Shown here: piece by piece, positions 1 to 9,454 of the stretch
How the letters are laid out: every line of letters begins with the position of its first letter
Position numbering within the stretch: position 1 is the stretch's first letter
Assembly: GCF_963665445.1 (NCBI RefSeq)
Contig: NZ_OY762276.1
Location: 3,528,601 to 3,592,600, forward strand
DNA length: 64,000 bases
DNA from: an uncultured Desulfobulbus sp.
GTDB taxonomy: Bacteria; Desulfobacterota; Desulfobulbia; Desulfobulbales; Desulfobulbaceae
Reading direction: 5' to 3'
Position numbers and translations under genes: made by a program
Notes under the pieces: model-generated
What the model was told of the DNA's origin: nothing
What the model saw: the letters and a program-made list of their open reading frames with translations, nothing else
Database searches by the model: none

Positions 1-86
1 ATCCCCTTCAGCTGCTCCGGAACATCCATATAGACCGCCGAAACACTGGCGATCACCGTCAACATGCCCACAGTCGCCGCGTTCAT
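1..86 (-). CDS. 5' end of an unidentified gene, cut by the window edge
   Basis: An ATG at 86 on the minus strand opens a frame that runs off the left edge after 28 codons. The visible residues begin MNAATVGMLTVIASVSAVYM and look like a membrane or signal segment. A weak purine-rich stretch (TGAGCGGAA) precedes the ATG. It follows the FTR1 permease in the same direction, so it may be the next gene of an iron-transport operon. Too little is visible to name a family. Confidence 0.4.
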   Translation of the reverse strand, partial: MNAATVGMLTVIASVSAVYMDVPEQLKG

Positions 87-156
87 TTCCGCTCACCCCA
101 GAGCCTCGTTTCGGGGGGCCATGCAGAACGGGCGGCCTGGCGCTCGACACCGCCGC

Positions 157-1401
157 TCATTGGGCGGATGCGTCCCGGCGTGCAGCCAGATGGGCAGGAT
201 TGCCCTCTGCCTCCCCTCCCTTTTCCCCCTGCCTGAATTTGAGCAGCATCCATCCCAGGGGCAGCAGCGACACCACCACCGCCTGACAGATCATGGATTC
301 GAGCGTGGGAAAGACCCCCAGCCAGCTGATCATCGGCCAGCCCTCGAGCTTGGTGGTATGGAGCATGCCCGCCACCTGCAGCTCCAGGATGCCCTGCCCG
401 GAGAAGACCAGGGCCATCATGTAGAGCAGGATCGCGGTGCCGCCGAAAAAAAGTCCCAGGGGCAGGCGCACCGAGGCCAGCCGCACCAGCAGGTAGACCG
501 CCACCAGCCCCACCAGGGCCAGCCCCATGCCGGCGGCGATGGCGTTGAATTCGCCCGAGGTCCCGGCCATGAGCGCCTGATAAAAGAGGATGGTCTCCGC
601 CCCCTCGCGAAACACGGCGAGGAAGGCGACGAATCCCAGGGCAAAGAGGTTGCCCCGGCTCAGGGCCCGGTCCATCTTCTCCTTGATGAAGGCCTGCCAG
701 CGGTCGGCGTCACGCTTGGCGGTCAGCCAGTAACTGACGTAGATCAGGACCCCGGCGGCAATGAGCATGGTCACGCCCTCGATGGCCTCCTGCTGGGCGC
801 CGCTGGTCTTGATCAGGGTATTGAGCAGCCAGGCCGCGCCGACACTGGCGCCAAGCGCCCAGCCAACCCCCTGCCAGATGACTCCGACCTTGTCGCCGAA
901 GCCGGAACGACGCAGATAGGCCACCAGGGCCGCCACCACCAGCATGGCCTCGACGCCCTCGCGAAAGAGGATGGTGAAGGACTGCAGCGCCCTGCCCCAG
1001 AACCCCTGCTCGCCGTCGGCGCGCGCGTACTGTTCCACCGCGTAATCAAGGTCTTTTTGCAGGGTGGCCCAGGTGGACTCGATGGCCCCCTTGGGCTCGC
1101 CCCGCATGGACTGGCTGATGATCAGGCTGAAGCTCGATTCGATCTTGAGCATGAAGGCGTTGTCCTTCAGCCCCAGGGTGAACTCCATGCCGCTCGTCTC
1201 GAATATATCGAAATATATGCGGGAAAACTCATTGCCGGTGAGCACCCCGTTGGCCGGGGCATAGGCGGCTATGGCAGCCCCGCCCCGCTCCTTGATCTGT
1301 GCCACCACCGGCCCGTAGTTCTCGGTGGCCTTGGCCGCGGCAAAGGCGCAACCGCCCCAGAGGCAGAGGATCATCATCAATAACAGCATCCGTTTGTACA
1401 T
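157..1401 (-). CDS. FTR1-family iron permease
   Basis: Inner-membrane iron permease of the FTR1/EfeU group, which moves ferric iron into the cytoplasm, usually with a periplasmic partner. The 414-residue protein starts with a signal-like segment and an extracytoplasmic domain of about 150 residues. Seven or so hydrophobic helices follow. Both diagnostic iron-binding motifs are present: REGVEA near residue 155 and REGAET near residue 270. A GAGGAAGCC ribosome site precedes the ATG. It lies just downstream of the transglutaminase-like gene (gap 7 bases). Imelysin and dihaem oxidoreductase genes at 25-29 kb are the kind of partners found with FTR1 elsewhere, but they are not adjacent here. Substrate could be another oxidised metal; iron is the default for the family. 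Confidence 0.9.
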   Translation of the reverse strand: MYKRMLLLMMILCLWGGCAFAAAKATENYGPVVAQIKERGGAAIAAYAPANGVLTGNEFSRIYFDIFETSGMEFTLGLKDNAFMLKIESSFSLIISQSMRGEPKGAIESTWATLQKDLDYAVEQYARADGEQGFWGRALQSFTILFREGVEAMLVVAALVAYLRRSGFGDKVGVIWQGVGWALGASVGAAWLLNTLIKTSGAQQEAIEGVTMLIAAGVLIYVSYWLTAKRDADRWQAFIKEKMDRALSRGNLFALGFVAFLAVFREGAETILFYQALMAGTSGEFNAIAAGMGLALVGLVAVYLLVRLASVRLPLGLFFGGTAILLYMMALVFSGQGILELQVAGMLHTTKLEGWPMISWLGVFPTLESMICQAVVVSLLPLGWMLLKFRQGEKGGEAEGNPAHLAARRDASAQ

Positions 1402-1408
1402 GGCTTCC

Positions 1409-3484
1409 TCACGTCATAGATAGAAAACGTTGAATCTGGCGGGTGAACAGGCGCACCGCCTCCGGGTCGTCGCCATCGCCGTAGCGGATCTCGATGTAGC
1501 GGCCGACGATGTCCGTGGCCGCCGAGGTCAGCTCCGGCTTCTCTCGTCCGATCCGCGCCAGAAAGTCCCGGGGGCAATCACTGCTGGTCTTGGCCACGCC
1601 CTGCCTGGCCATGCGGGCGCAGAACCGGTTCCACCCCCGTCCGACCCGGTCGACGGCGGCCCGACTGCGCTGCCAGGCGACCAGCGCATACAGCGCCAGG
1701 AGGACGAACACCCCGCCCACGCCGCCGATGAGCAGATCGACCCAGTTGCTCTCCGGCATGCCCACCCCCTTGAGCAGCTCCATCTGCCGGTCAGGATTGT
1801 AATTGATCACCCATTTCTGCATCCTGGCAAAGACCGAGGCCCAATCGGGCAGGGACCAGGCCGAATCCTTCCTGGCCGGGGCGGTCGTCTTGGCCTTGGC
1901 GGCGGGTTTGGACTCCTTCAGCGGCTGATCGGCCAGCTTGCCCTTGTCCATCTCCACCACGGTGGCGGCTTGCGGCGCCGCTTTGGGCGCGGCCACCGGT
2001 TTGGCGTCCGGCGGCGGGGCGATGATGTCCAGGGCCTCCACCCGGCCCCAGCCCTTGCCGTCCTGCCAGGCCTCGACCCAGGCATGGGCGTCGGAACGCT
2101 TGACGATGACGAAGTTGGTCAGGGCGATGATGGTGCCCCCGCGGTATCCGCTCACCAGGCGGGCCGGAATGCCGGCGGCCCGCAGCAGCATGGCGGTCGC
2201 CCCGGCGAGGTACTCCACCCCGCCCTGCTTCTCGTCGAAGAAATAGCGGTCGAACAGGTCGTCGCCGGGCTCGATCACGTGGTTGGGATCAAAGCGATAC
2301 CGGCCACCGGCGAGGCTGGTATAGATCTGATGGATGATCTCCTCGGGTTGCTTGTGCTCCCCGGCCATCGTTCGCCCCAGGGCCTGCAGTCTGGGGTTGG
2401 TGCCCTCGGGCCAGGCCAGGGCCCGGGCGCGCTGTTCGGGGCTGAGCTTGTCGCCGGCCTGGTAGTCCAGGTAGGAGAGCATCTGCAGCTTGGGCTCGAA
2501 ATCGTCGATGGTGCGGATGCTGAGCAGCTGCAGATCGCTTGAGATCATCGATTCCGGGGCCGGGGCCGCGGGCACGTCGAGCCCGTAGAGCCAGCGGCCG
2601 CCGTTGGGCATCACCCGGAGCGAATAGCGCACCGGCTCGTCTTTGGTGTGCAGGATGCGGTCGAGCTGGGCCTTGGAGCGGATCGCCCCCTTCAGCAATC
2701 GATTGCGGTCGTCCCATCCCTCTTCCAGTTTCCAGTTTTCGCCGTCGTAGTCCCAGAACACCGGTCCACGCCAGTAGAGGCGGCTCTTGAAGGGCACCGT
2801 CCCCTCGAACTCGGCCACCAGCACGTTGTCGTTTTCCTGCTGGGCCCGCTGGATGCCGCCCTGCTGCAGGGTGGTGGCCTTGCCGAAGTCACCGCCGGTG
2901 CGGTCCATCAGCGCCTTGATCGGCAACCCGAAGGCAATGCCGATATCCCACAGGGGCCCGGGAATGCGGGGAAAGGAGAGAAAGAGCAGCAGCATCAGCG
3001 GCAGCCCCAGAAGCACCAGCAGCCCGGCCCGCCTGAGCAGGAACACCGGTCCGGCCCCATCCAGGTGAATCGCGATCAGGCTCACCACCAGGGCGAGGAT
3101 CACCACCAGCATGTGCACCAGGTTGAGCAGGCTCTCGAAGTAGAGCGCGCCCACCGCCGCCAGAATCACCGCCGCGAAGATCAAGAGCAGCATGTCCCGC
3201 CGGCTGCGCGCCTCGCTCCATTTGAGAAAGACCACGGTGATGAAGAAGCTCAGCACCGATTCGCCGGAGAACCAGGACTCGAAGCTCTGCCAGATACCGG
3301 CAATGGCCCCGGCCAGGAGCAGCAGATTCAGTCCGCGCCCGGACCAGCCCCTGCGCCATCTGCCGGCGTAGTGCATGGCACCGCCCACCAGGGCGATCGC
3401 CGCCACCCACCAGGGCAGACGGATGAAGCTGGGCAGGGCCGCGAGAACAAGGGTCACCAGGACCCAATTGGAGGATCGATTCAT
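1409..3484 (-). CDS. TgpA-type membrane transglutaminase-like protein lacking the catalytic Cys
   Basis: A 691-residue protein of the TgpA (DUF3488 + transglutaminase core) family. The first 200 residues hold about six membrane helices, followed by a large extracytoplasmic part with the transglutaminase core (about 370-490), another helix near 600 and a cytoplasmic DUF4129-like tail. In family members the core reads G-x-C-E-x-F/Y-A. Here it is GGVEYLAGA, so residue 423, where the nucleophile should be, is Val (GTG at 2216-2218). The catalytic-type His is kept (SDAHAWVEAW). The start ATG overlaps the DUF58 stop as ATGA, so the two genes are translationally coupled. MoxR-DUF58-TgpA is a standard trio. 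Here the enzyme is probably inactive as a transglutaminase and may act as a binding or scaffold protein. Confidence 0.88.
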   Translation of the reverse strand: MNRSSNWVLVTLVLAALPSFIRLPWWVAAIALVGGAMHYAGRWRRGWSGRGLNLLLLAGAIAGIWQSFESWFSGESVLSFFITVVFLKWSEARSRRDMLLLIFAAVILAAVGALYFESLLNLVHMLVVILALVVSLIAIHLDGAGPVFLLRRAGLLVLLGLPLMLLLFLSFPRIPGPLWDIGIAFGLPIKALMDRTGGDFGKATTLQQGGIQRAQQENDNVLVAEFEGTVPFKSRLYWRGPVFWDYDGENWKLEEGWDDRNRLLKGAIRSKAQLDRILHTKDEPVRYSLRVMPNGGRWLYGLDVPAAPAPESMISSDLQLLSIRTIDDFEPKLQMLSYLDYQAGDKLSPEQRARALAWPEGTNPRLQALGRTMAGEHKQPEEIIHQIYTSLAGGRYRFDPNHVIEPGDDLFDRYFFDEKQGGVEYLAGATAMLLRAAGIPARLVSGYRGGTIIALTNFVIVKRSDAHAWVEAWQDGKGWGRVEALDIIAPPPDAKPVAAPKAAPQAATVVEMDKGKLADQPLKESKPAAKAKTTAPARKDSAWSLPDWASVFARMQKWVINYNPDRQMELLKGVGMPESNWVDLLIGGVGGVFVLLALYALVAWQRSRAAVDRVGRGWNRFCARMARQGVAKTSSDCPRDFLARIGREKPELTSAATDIVGRYIEIRYGDGDDPEAVRLFTRQIQRFLSMT

Positions 3485-4428
3485 GCCGCCCTCTCCTTTT
3501 CGCTCTCATCCAGGCCATAGAGGGCCAGGGCCTTGAGGCAGGCACGCAGATGCTTCTCCTCGCAGGCAGGTTCAAGCCGGGTCCCGGGCAGCTCCAGGCC
3601 GTACTCCCGGCCCAGACGATGGGCATCCAGCACCCAGCGACAGAGCTGGGAGAGCCGGTCCTCGACCGCGGTCACGCGGAGGTCTTCCCAGCGCAGCCAG
3701 AGGGCGGACTGCCCTTGGGCGCCGTCGAATTCCTTGGTGTAGAGCTCGTCAAACCGCGCCAGGGCCTGCCAGGAGATGCGCGAAAGGGGATCTCCCGGGT
3801 TGTAGCGCCGCATGTCGGTGTAGGAGCCGGACTCCTTGAGCTGATGGGCGCTGCGGTTGGGGAGATGTTCGGGCAGGGCCTGGGCGCCGACCGGCTCTGG
3901 GTAGACCAGGCAGCGCGGCAGCTCGCCCGCACGCAACCGGGCCTCGAACAGCCCCAGGGGGAAGGCGCTGCGGATGGTGGCCGCGCTATGGGGCAGGGTC
4001 CCGCGCTTTTTGGCGCTGCGGCGAAGGACCATCTCCGCCCGCTCGCCCCTTGCCAGAAGATGCTCGCCTTCGCTGTCCGCCCCCTTGGCCGCCACGCGCA
4101 GGCCGTAGCGATCCTGTCGGCTGCGGTTTTCCGCCTGGAGGCGATAGACCGCGGTCTGGCCGGCGAACACCGGTTCGACCTGCCAGTCCGCGGGCACGAC
4201 CCCGGCCAGGTTGACCCGGGTGAAGTACCAGCCCACCAGGGCGACGGCGACGAGCAGGAAGGTCATGGCGAAGATCAGGTTGTTGCTGAAATTGATCGAG
4301 AGAAGAAACCCGCAGCCGATGAGGCCGAAAAAGCCCCAGCCCGCCGGGGCCAGGCGGGTGCAGAGCCGCTTCTGCCGTGCTTTCAGCGGCCATTTCAGGG
4401 CAATGGGTGTTGAGAGTATCGAGGCCAT
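3481..4428 (-). CDS. DUF58 domain membrane protein
   Basis: A 315-residue DUF58 protein. Two adjacent membrane helices lie at about residues 28-70, then a beta-rich stretch. The DUF58 motif follows in the second half, with a DMRRYNPGDPLSRISW segment near residue 205 and FDELYTKEF after it. Members of this family are VWA-like partners of MoxR ATPases; their biochemical role is poorly defined. A GGGAG ribosome site sits 7 bases before the ATG. It is between moxR-like (16-base gap) and the transglutaminase-like gene (ATGA overlap), so it is one operon. Confidence 0.88.
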   Translation of the reverse strand: MASILSTPIALKWPLKARQKRLCTRLAPAGWGFFGLIGCGFLLSINFSNNLIFAMTFLLVAVALVGWYFTRVNLAGVVPADWQVEPVFAGQTAVYRLQAENRSRQDRYGLRVAAKGADSEGEHLLARGERAEMVLRRSAKKRGTLPHSAATIRSAFPLGLFEARLRAGELPRCLVYPEPVGAQALPEHLPNRSAHQLKESGSYTDMRRYNPGDPLSRISWQALARFDELYTKEFDGAQGQSALWLRWEDLRVTAVEDRLSQLCRWVLDAHRLGREYGLELPGTRLEPACEEKHLRACLKALALYGLDESEKERAA

Positions 4429-4444
4429 GAAGCCGCTCCCAAAC

Positions 4445-5392
4445 CTATTCCACCGGCACCTGGGCCAGGATCTCCTCGCCGATGCGGGAGCCGGACACCC
4501 TGCCGGTCAGGGGCACCAGACGGTGGCCGGCCAGGGCGGGAAGGACCCGCTGAATATCGCCGGGCAGGAGCCTGTCCTCGCCGTGCACAAAGGCCCAGGC
4601 CTGGGCCGCGCGCAGCAGGCCGAGTCCGGCCCGGGTGGAGAGCCCCGCCTGAAAGAGTCCGGAGTTGCGGGTGAATTCGAGGATGCGATGGAGATAGTCC
4701 AGCACCGGCTCCGAGGTCCGCACCTGTTCCACCTGATGCTGCATCTCCACCAGTTGCGCCGGGCTCACCATGGGGTCGAGGACCTCGAGCAGGCGGCGGC
4801 GGTCCTCGCCGCGCAGCAGGTCGAGCTCGGCCTCGCGGTTGGGATAGCCCATGGTGACGCGCAAGAGGAACCGGTCGAGCTGCGATTCGGGCAGGGGGAA
4901 GGTCCCCATCTGCTCGGTGGGATTCTGGGTGGCGATGACGAAAAACGGCTCCGGCAGGCTGCGGGGTTCGCCCTCGACGCTCACCTGCCGCTCCTCCATG
5001 GCCTCGAGCAGGGCGCTCTGACACTTGGGCGTGGCCCGGTTGATCTCGTCGGCCAGCAGCAGCTGGGTGAAGACCGGCCCCTGGGAAAAGAAGAATTCCC
5101 CCTTGTTGCGGTCATAGACCGAACAGCCGAGGATATCGCCGGGCAGCAGGTCGCTGGTGAACTGGACCCGCTGATAGCTCAGCCCCAGCACCTTGCCCAG
5201 GGCGTGGGCGAGCACGGTCTTGCCCAGGCCGGGCACGTCCTCGATCAGCAGGTGGCCCCGCGCCAGCAGACAGGTCAGGGCCATTTCGATCTGCTCGTCC
5301 TTGCCGAGAATGATACGTCCCAGCTGCGCCATCACCGGCCCGAGCAGACCGGAGGCGACGCCTTCCTCAATGTGTGTTGCCATGGTGTTCAT
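4445..5392 (-). CDS. MoxR-family AAA+ ATPase
   Basis: A 315-residue MoxR AAA+ ATPase, a chaperone-like ATPase thought to activate or assemble VWA/DUF58 partner proteins. Visible motifs are Walker A (EDVPGLGKTVL, near residue 45), Walker B (LLADEINRA, near 110) and the sensor region ATQNPTEQMG. The frame stays open far upstream. I take the ATG at 5392 because AAGGA lies six bases before it and because family members begin close to this point; an ATG three codons later is also possible. It heads the MoxR-DUF58-transglutaminase operon. Confidence 0.92.
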   Translation of the reverse strand: MNTMATHIEEGVASGLLGPVMAQLGRIILGKDEQIEMALTCLLARGHLLIEDVPGLGKTVLAHALGKVLGLSYQRVQFTSDLLPGDILGCSVYDRNKGEFFFSQGPVFTQLLLADEINRATPKCQSALLEAMEERQVSVEGEPRSLPEPFFVIATQNPTEQMGTFPLPESQLDRFLLRVTMGYPNREAELDLLRGEDRRRLLEVLDPMVSPAQLVEMQHQVEQVRTSEPVLDYLHRILEFTRNSGLFQAGLSTRAGLGLLRAAQAWAFVHGEDRLLPGDIQRVLPALAGHRLVPLTGRVSGSRIGEEILAQVPVE

Positions 5393-5438
5393 GTTGATCC
5401 TTATATTGGTTGTATTTCTTGGGCATGGCCCACTCTTG

Positions 5439-6611
5439 CTAAAATTTGAATCCCAACCCGACCACCACCGCGCAGGACTCCCATTCCGCCTCGTTAAAGC
5501 GGGCATAACCAGGCGAATTATCGGCACTGTAATAGGTGTACCCGCCTGCATCGGCCTCGAACTTGCTGTATGTAAATCCAACGGTCCAGAACCACTTTGG
5601 ATTGGGCGTGTACCGATAGGTAATCGAGGCGACCACCCCATCCCCTTCGGAATCATGTTCAAAGCTGATTGGATGGGCAAAATCACTGCGCAGGTTCCAG
5701 TCGGCATCGGCCTCGTAATCGATCCAATGGTATTCAAACGAGGCCAACAGGGCATGCTGCCGGTTGAGAGCCAGCTCCATGTCCAGCCCGATGAACGGGC
5801 CTGCCCAATGGGCGTCGTAATTGCTGTCCAGGCCGGTAAACGGGCCGAGCTCAACCCCGAATCCATAATCGGCGATGACCTGCACCCCGTTGGTCATTGC
5901 CACTTCCTGGGAGTGATAGGAGTACCCGAGAACCGGCATCAGCTGCAGGGTGCTTTCACGGCCGGACAGCGGCAGATCGAAGCGGTAGCCAAGGGCGATA
6001 TCGGCATCGAGCACCGAGCCGCCGTCGCCGTCGGCATAGGAACGGGAAAATTCCAGGGTCCGGTTGTCGCCGTAATAGTCGGAGTCCTGCACCTCGCCGC
6101 TTATGGTCCGCCCTATATCCACACCGCCGCGGACATACACGTTGGAACTGTTGCTCCAGCGCATGCCGGCGGAAACGGTCATGGACTCCAGGTCGTCAAA
6201 GCTCAGCTCGGAAAGGATGTTGGGAGTCCCGCCCAGAGGCGCGATGTTGAACCGCAGGTTGTCCCAGCGGTATCCCGCACCCAGGGTGAAGGAGTTCTGA
6301 TACGCCAGCGACAGGGGCCTGGCCTCCCCGGCAACCAGCTTCTGCCGCTGGCGGGCCGACTCGGCGGTGCTGGACGGCGGCAGGACCGTCATCGGGGTCG
6401 GCTGCACCGTTTTCTCCGCCCCATCCTGATTCTCCTCGGCGCTGAAGGTGATCACCCCGGAGTTGACCGAACCGGGGGCCAGGATCATCTTCAGCTCCGG
6501 CGGCGGCTGGTCGGCCAGGGCCAGGCCCGCCTCCAGGCCAAGGACGATGGCCAGGCCCGCCAGGGTTTTTCCTCCTCTTCGTTGCCGCGTTCTCCATACG
6601 GGTTGCATCAT
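5439..6611 (-). CDS. Outer-membrane beta-barrel protein at the end of the pilus/secretion operon
   Basis: A 390-residue exported protein with an N-terminal signal peptide (hydrophobic run ending ALADQ around residue 32). The remainder alternates short amphipathic strands, for example MRWSNSSNVYVRGGVDIG and TYRYTPNPKWFWTVGFTY. It ends in GLGFKF, and a C-terminal Phe is the usual signal for outer-membrane barrel insertion. I chose the ATG at 6611, which overlaps the secretin stop (ATGA) and has GGAGGGGAG in front. No named family is recognised. Its coupling to the secretin suggests an outer-membrane partner or exported cargo of the same machine. Confidence 0.8.
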   Translation of the reverse strand: MMQPVWRTRQRRGGKTLAGLAIVLGLEAGLALADQPPPELKMILAPGSVNSGVITFSAEENQDGAEKTVQPTPMTVLPPSSTAESARQRQKLVAGEARPLSLAYQNSFTLGAGYRWDNLRFNIAPLGGTPNILSELSFDDLESMTVSAGMRWSNSSNVYVRGGVDIGRTISGEVQDSDYYGDNRTLEFSRSYADGDGGSVLDADIALGYRFDLPLSGRESTLQLMPVLGYSYHSQEVAMTNGVQVIADYGFGVELGPFTGLDSNYDAHWAGPFIGLDMELALNRQHALLASFEYHWIDYEADADWNLRSDFAHPISFEHDSEGDGVVASITYRYTPNPKWFWTVGFTYSKFEADAGGYTYYSADNSPGYARFNEAEWESCAVVVGLGFKF

Positions 6612-8905
6612 CTCCCCTCCAGTGCTGTCTGCTGGGCAAAGGGTTTGTCGGAAATCAGGTAGAGGTAGGTGAAATCCCCTTCCTTGCCTGCGGGCTGCAG
6701 CTGCTGCGACTCCAGGGTCGCGGCGAGCCATTTGCCGCGCATTCTGCCGACATCCAGGACCATCTCGATCCTGTTGGTGTTGACGATCCGCAGGGCGGTG
6801 ATGTAGTGGAAGCCGTTATGCCAGGCCGCCACCGGCACCGCTCTGATCCCCCGATAGGGAAAGAGCGGCACCTCGCCCATGGCCGGCAGGTAGACCGGCT
6901 TGACAGCCCCCTCGGGCTTGCGCGAGAGCAGGGGCATGCGCACCTGCTTTGCCGCCACCCGGGTCAGCTCGATGAAGTTCTGCTCCATGCTGCTGATCTG
7001 GCTTTTGGCCGCCCCTTTGCCGCGGACGCTTGCGGTGCTCGCCCGATCCTTGTCGATCTCATCGAAATACTGATCCATCTCGTTGGGATGGCTGCTCAGG
7101 GCGCCCAGGCGACGCCGGGTCACCTCCTCGCCCTGGGAGGGGGCGCTGAGCACATGCGGGGTGATCAGCAGCACCAGCTCGGTCTTGACATCGCTCTTCA
7201 CATCCTCGCGGAAGAAGAAACCCAACAGGGGGATATCGCCCAGGACCGGCACCTTGCTCTCGGTGGAGGATTTGGAGCGGCGCATCATCCCGCCCACGGC
7301 CACGGTCATCCCGTCCTGGGCCAGGACCGTGCCCTGGAGGGTGGAGGTGTTGACCGTGTCGATATTGACGTACTGAACCTCGCCCCCCACCAGGACCGGG
7401 ATCTTGCCGCCGTTGTCCTCCAGGGATGAGTTCTCATGGACAATGCGCATCACCACCGAGCGATCGGCGTTGATCGAGGGGAGGATGCTCAAGCTGTTGC
7501 CCACACTGCGCACCTCGGTCTTGGGCACGGGCACGGTGTAGATATCGACATCGTCGGAGCTTGTCGAGTTGATCTCCACCTCCTCGGTGGTAAACCCGGT
7601 GGTCAACACCGACTCCTCGCCGATAAAGAGCTTGGCCGGATGGTTGTTGGCCGCCAGCAGCATGGGGGTGGCGATGGAGCTGATGTTGCCCTCCTCCTCC
7701 AGGAGCTGCAGGCGCATGCGCAGGTTGCCGCTCAAGACCTGAAAGACCATGGTCGAATTTTCCATCACCCCGTAGTTGCCCGAACCCAGCAGGGTGCTGC
7801 CGACGCTGGTCGCGCTGGCGTTGAGGGGGCTGATCGCCTGGCCGTCGTCCGGCCCGGTCTTCTGGTTGCCGCTGATGGAGCTGATATCGAAGGCGGACTG
7901 GAACTCGTCGGTGAGCTGCACCTCGAGCACCTTCATCTCCAAGAGCACCTCCGGCACCTGCAGATCCGATTCGGTGATGACCCGGGCAATCTCGCTCATG
8001 GCCTTGTCGTCGGAGGTACGGACAAAGAGGATATTGTGCATCCGGTTGACGGTGACGTAGATGGTCGGCTCCTGCTGCTGGGTCGACACCTTTCCCAGGG
8101 TCGACTCGGAGATCATCTGCGGCTGCTGCCTGTTCTGCAGCTGCTCGAGCAGGGCAAGGCGAGAAGCTGTCAGATCCTTGACTTCCTTGATCTTATCGGC
8201 ATCCCTGTTTTTGTTTTTTGAATTATTGTCCGAGGAGGAGGAAGACGATGATGATGATGAGTCGTCGTCATCGTCATCTTCCATGACACCATCATCCATA
8301 TCCTCGCTAAATCCTGACCAAGCAGCGCTGACCTTGAAATCGTCACCTAGAAATCGGTTCGATTTCCCCAACAGTTCGACTCGGTCGCCATAGAGATCGG
8401 CGATGGTGCGGGCAGCGGTGCCCACATTGAGATACTTGAGCCGGAAGGCGCGGATCGGCTCGTTGCGAAAGACCACGATATCGCGCTGGTACTCCTCGGT
8501 GGTCATGACGATGAAGGTATCGGTGTTGGTGTTGTGGCGGTACCAGAGTCCGGAAATACGGCAGAGGCTGTCGACAATATCCGCGACCGGCAGGTTGCGG
8601 ATAAAGAAGGTCACCTGGCGCTCGCCGGCCTCGGAAGTGGCGACGATGTTGACCCCGGTCATCTCCGAGATCACCCGCACAGCGTCCTGGACCTTGGTCC
8701 GCTTGAACTCCAGCTCCCGAACCATCTTGGCATTGGTTCCGGTCCGCCCGCTCTTTGCCGCCCCCCAGAGGGTCGCGGGGGCGCCGATCTGCAGGCAGAG
8801 CACCGCCACCAGGACGCAGCGCCCCAGCCGCTGTACAAACCGCAGCCGATTTTGATCATCATCCTCTGCTGAAAAGGGGTTCAACATAACGCGCTCACTT
8901 TTCAT
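6608..8905 (-). CDS. Secretin (PilQ/MshL/GspD family)
   Basis: A 765-residue secretin, the outer-membrane channel through which a pilus or secreted substrate passes. A signal or anchor segment lies at residues 28-48. An STN/N0-like domain (FKRTKVQDAVRVISEMTG) follows, then N1-type domains and the secretin core with its typical ITPHVL segment near 590. An unusual acidic and serine tract (six Asp then ten Ser, about residues 215-235, DNA 8222-8290) interrupts the N domains. The C-terminal 130 residues extend past the core. The start overlaps the previous stop (ATGA). Which subtype it is (MSHA-like pilus or type II) is not certain from sequence alone. Confidence 0.92.
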   Translation of the reverse strand: MKSERVMLNPFSAEDDDQNRLRFVQRLGRCVLVAVLCLQIGAPATLWGAAKSGRTGTNAKMVRELEFKRTKVQDAVRVISEMTGVNIVATSEAGERQVTFFIRNLPVADIVDSLCRISGLWYRHNTNTDTFIVMTTEEYQRDIVVFRNEPIRAFRLKYLNVGTAARTIADLYGDRVELLGKSNRFLGDDFKVSAAWSGFSEDMDDGVMEDDDDDDSSSSSSSSSSDNNSKNKNRDADKIKEVKDLTASRLALLEQLQNRQQPQMISESTLGKVSTQQQEPTIYVTVNRMHNILFVRTSDDKAMSEIARVITESDLQVPEVLLEMKVLEVQLTDEFQSAFDISSISGNQKTGPDDGQAISPLNASATSVGSTLLGSGNYGVMENSTMVFQVLSGNLRMRLQLLEEEGNISSIATPMLLAANNHPAKLFIGEESVLTTGFTTEEVEINSTSSDDVDIYTVPVPKTEVRSVGNSLSILPSINADRSVVMRIVHENSSLEDNGGKIPVLVGGEVQYVNIDTVNTSTLQGTVLAQDGMTVAVGGMMRRSKSSTESKVPVLGDIPLLGFFFREDVKSDVKTELVLLITPHVLSAPSQGEEVTRRRLGALSSHPNEMDQYFDEIDKDRASTASVRGKGAAKSQISSMEQNFIELTRVAAKQVRMPLLSRKPEGAVKPVYLPAMGEVPLFPYRGIRAVPVAAWHNGFHYITALRIVNTNRIEMVLDVGRMRGKWLAATLESQQLQPAGKEGDFTYLYLISDKPFAQQTALEGR

Positions 8906-9453
8906 CGAACGATGATCATCTGGTTGAGGGAACCGGCCTCGACCACAACGTGGAGCCGGCTGATCTTGCGTATCCGCAGCACCGAATCGATGCCTAAGTC
9001 GTGCAGGCCCACGGTGTCGCCTTCGCGGACGATATAGGTATCGCCGCCGGTGACCTCCAACAGGGCCAGCACCTCGCCGTTTCCTCCCTGCAGATGCCCG
9101 CGCAACCGCATCTTGGGGATTTTAAGTTCCTGCTTGCTGGGAACAAAGGCCAGCCCCTCGTTGGAGGGGACCACCTTGGGTTCGGCGGGGGGGTTTGCTC
9201 TCAACTCCCGCAATTTTTCCGTGGCGGCAAAGGGGTTGCGCTGCACCGCCTCGGATTGAATGGTCTCCCTGGGGGCGTTGAACTGGGCAAAGGGGTCCCC
9301 CACCCGGTCCAGGTCGATCAGGGGCTGCGGCTGCGCCGTCCCCTTTTCCGCTTCCACCAGCGCCTGCGCCCGGTCCATCGGGGCCCCAAGCCCCCAGCCG
9401 ACCAGAGCGATGAAGATCCATATGCTCAGTTGCAACTTGTTGACATTCGCCAT
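8902..9453 (-). CDS. PilP/GspC-like inner-membrane lipoprotein-like linker
   Basis: A 183-residue protein with one N-terminal membrane segment (LSIWIFIALVGWGLG). Two -PF motifs follow (VGDPFAQF and QRNPFAATE), and a small beta domain lies at the C-terminus (LRGHLQGGNGEVLALLEV ... YIVREGDTVG). This layout matches PilP or the HR domain of GspC, which link the inner-membrane platform to the secretin. The ATG at 9453 is one base after the upstream stop, and AAGGGCGGAA lies before it. The position directly before the secretin supports the call. Confidence 0.75.
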   Translation of the reverse strand: MANVNKLQLSIWIFIALVGWGLGAPMDRAQALVEAEKGTAQPQPLIDLDRVGDPFAQFNAPRETIQSEAVQRNPFAATEKLRELRANPPAEPKVVPSNEGLAFVPSKQELKIPKMRLRGHLQGGNGEVLALLEVTGGDTYIVREGDTVGLHDLGIDSVLRIRKISRLHVVVEAGSLNQMIIVR

Positions 9454-9454
9454 C

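Noticed and set aside
64-1383. 439-codon plus-strand open frame opposite FTR1
   Set aside because: His/Gly/Gln-rich composition typical of a shadow of a GC-rich gene; the minus strand holds a clear FTR1 protein.
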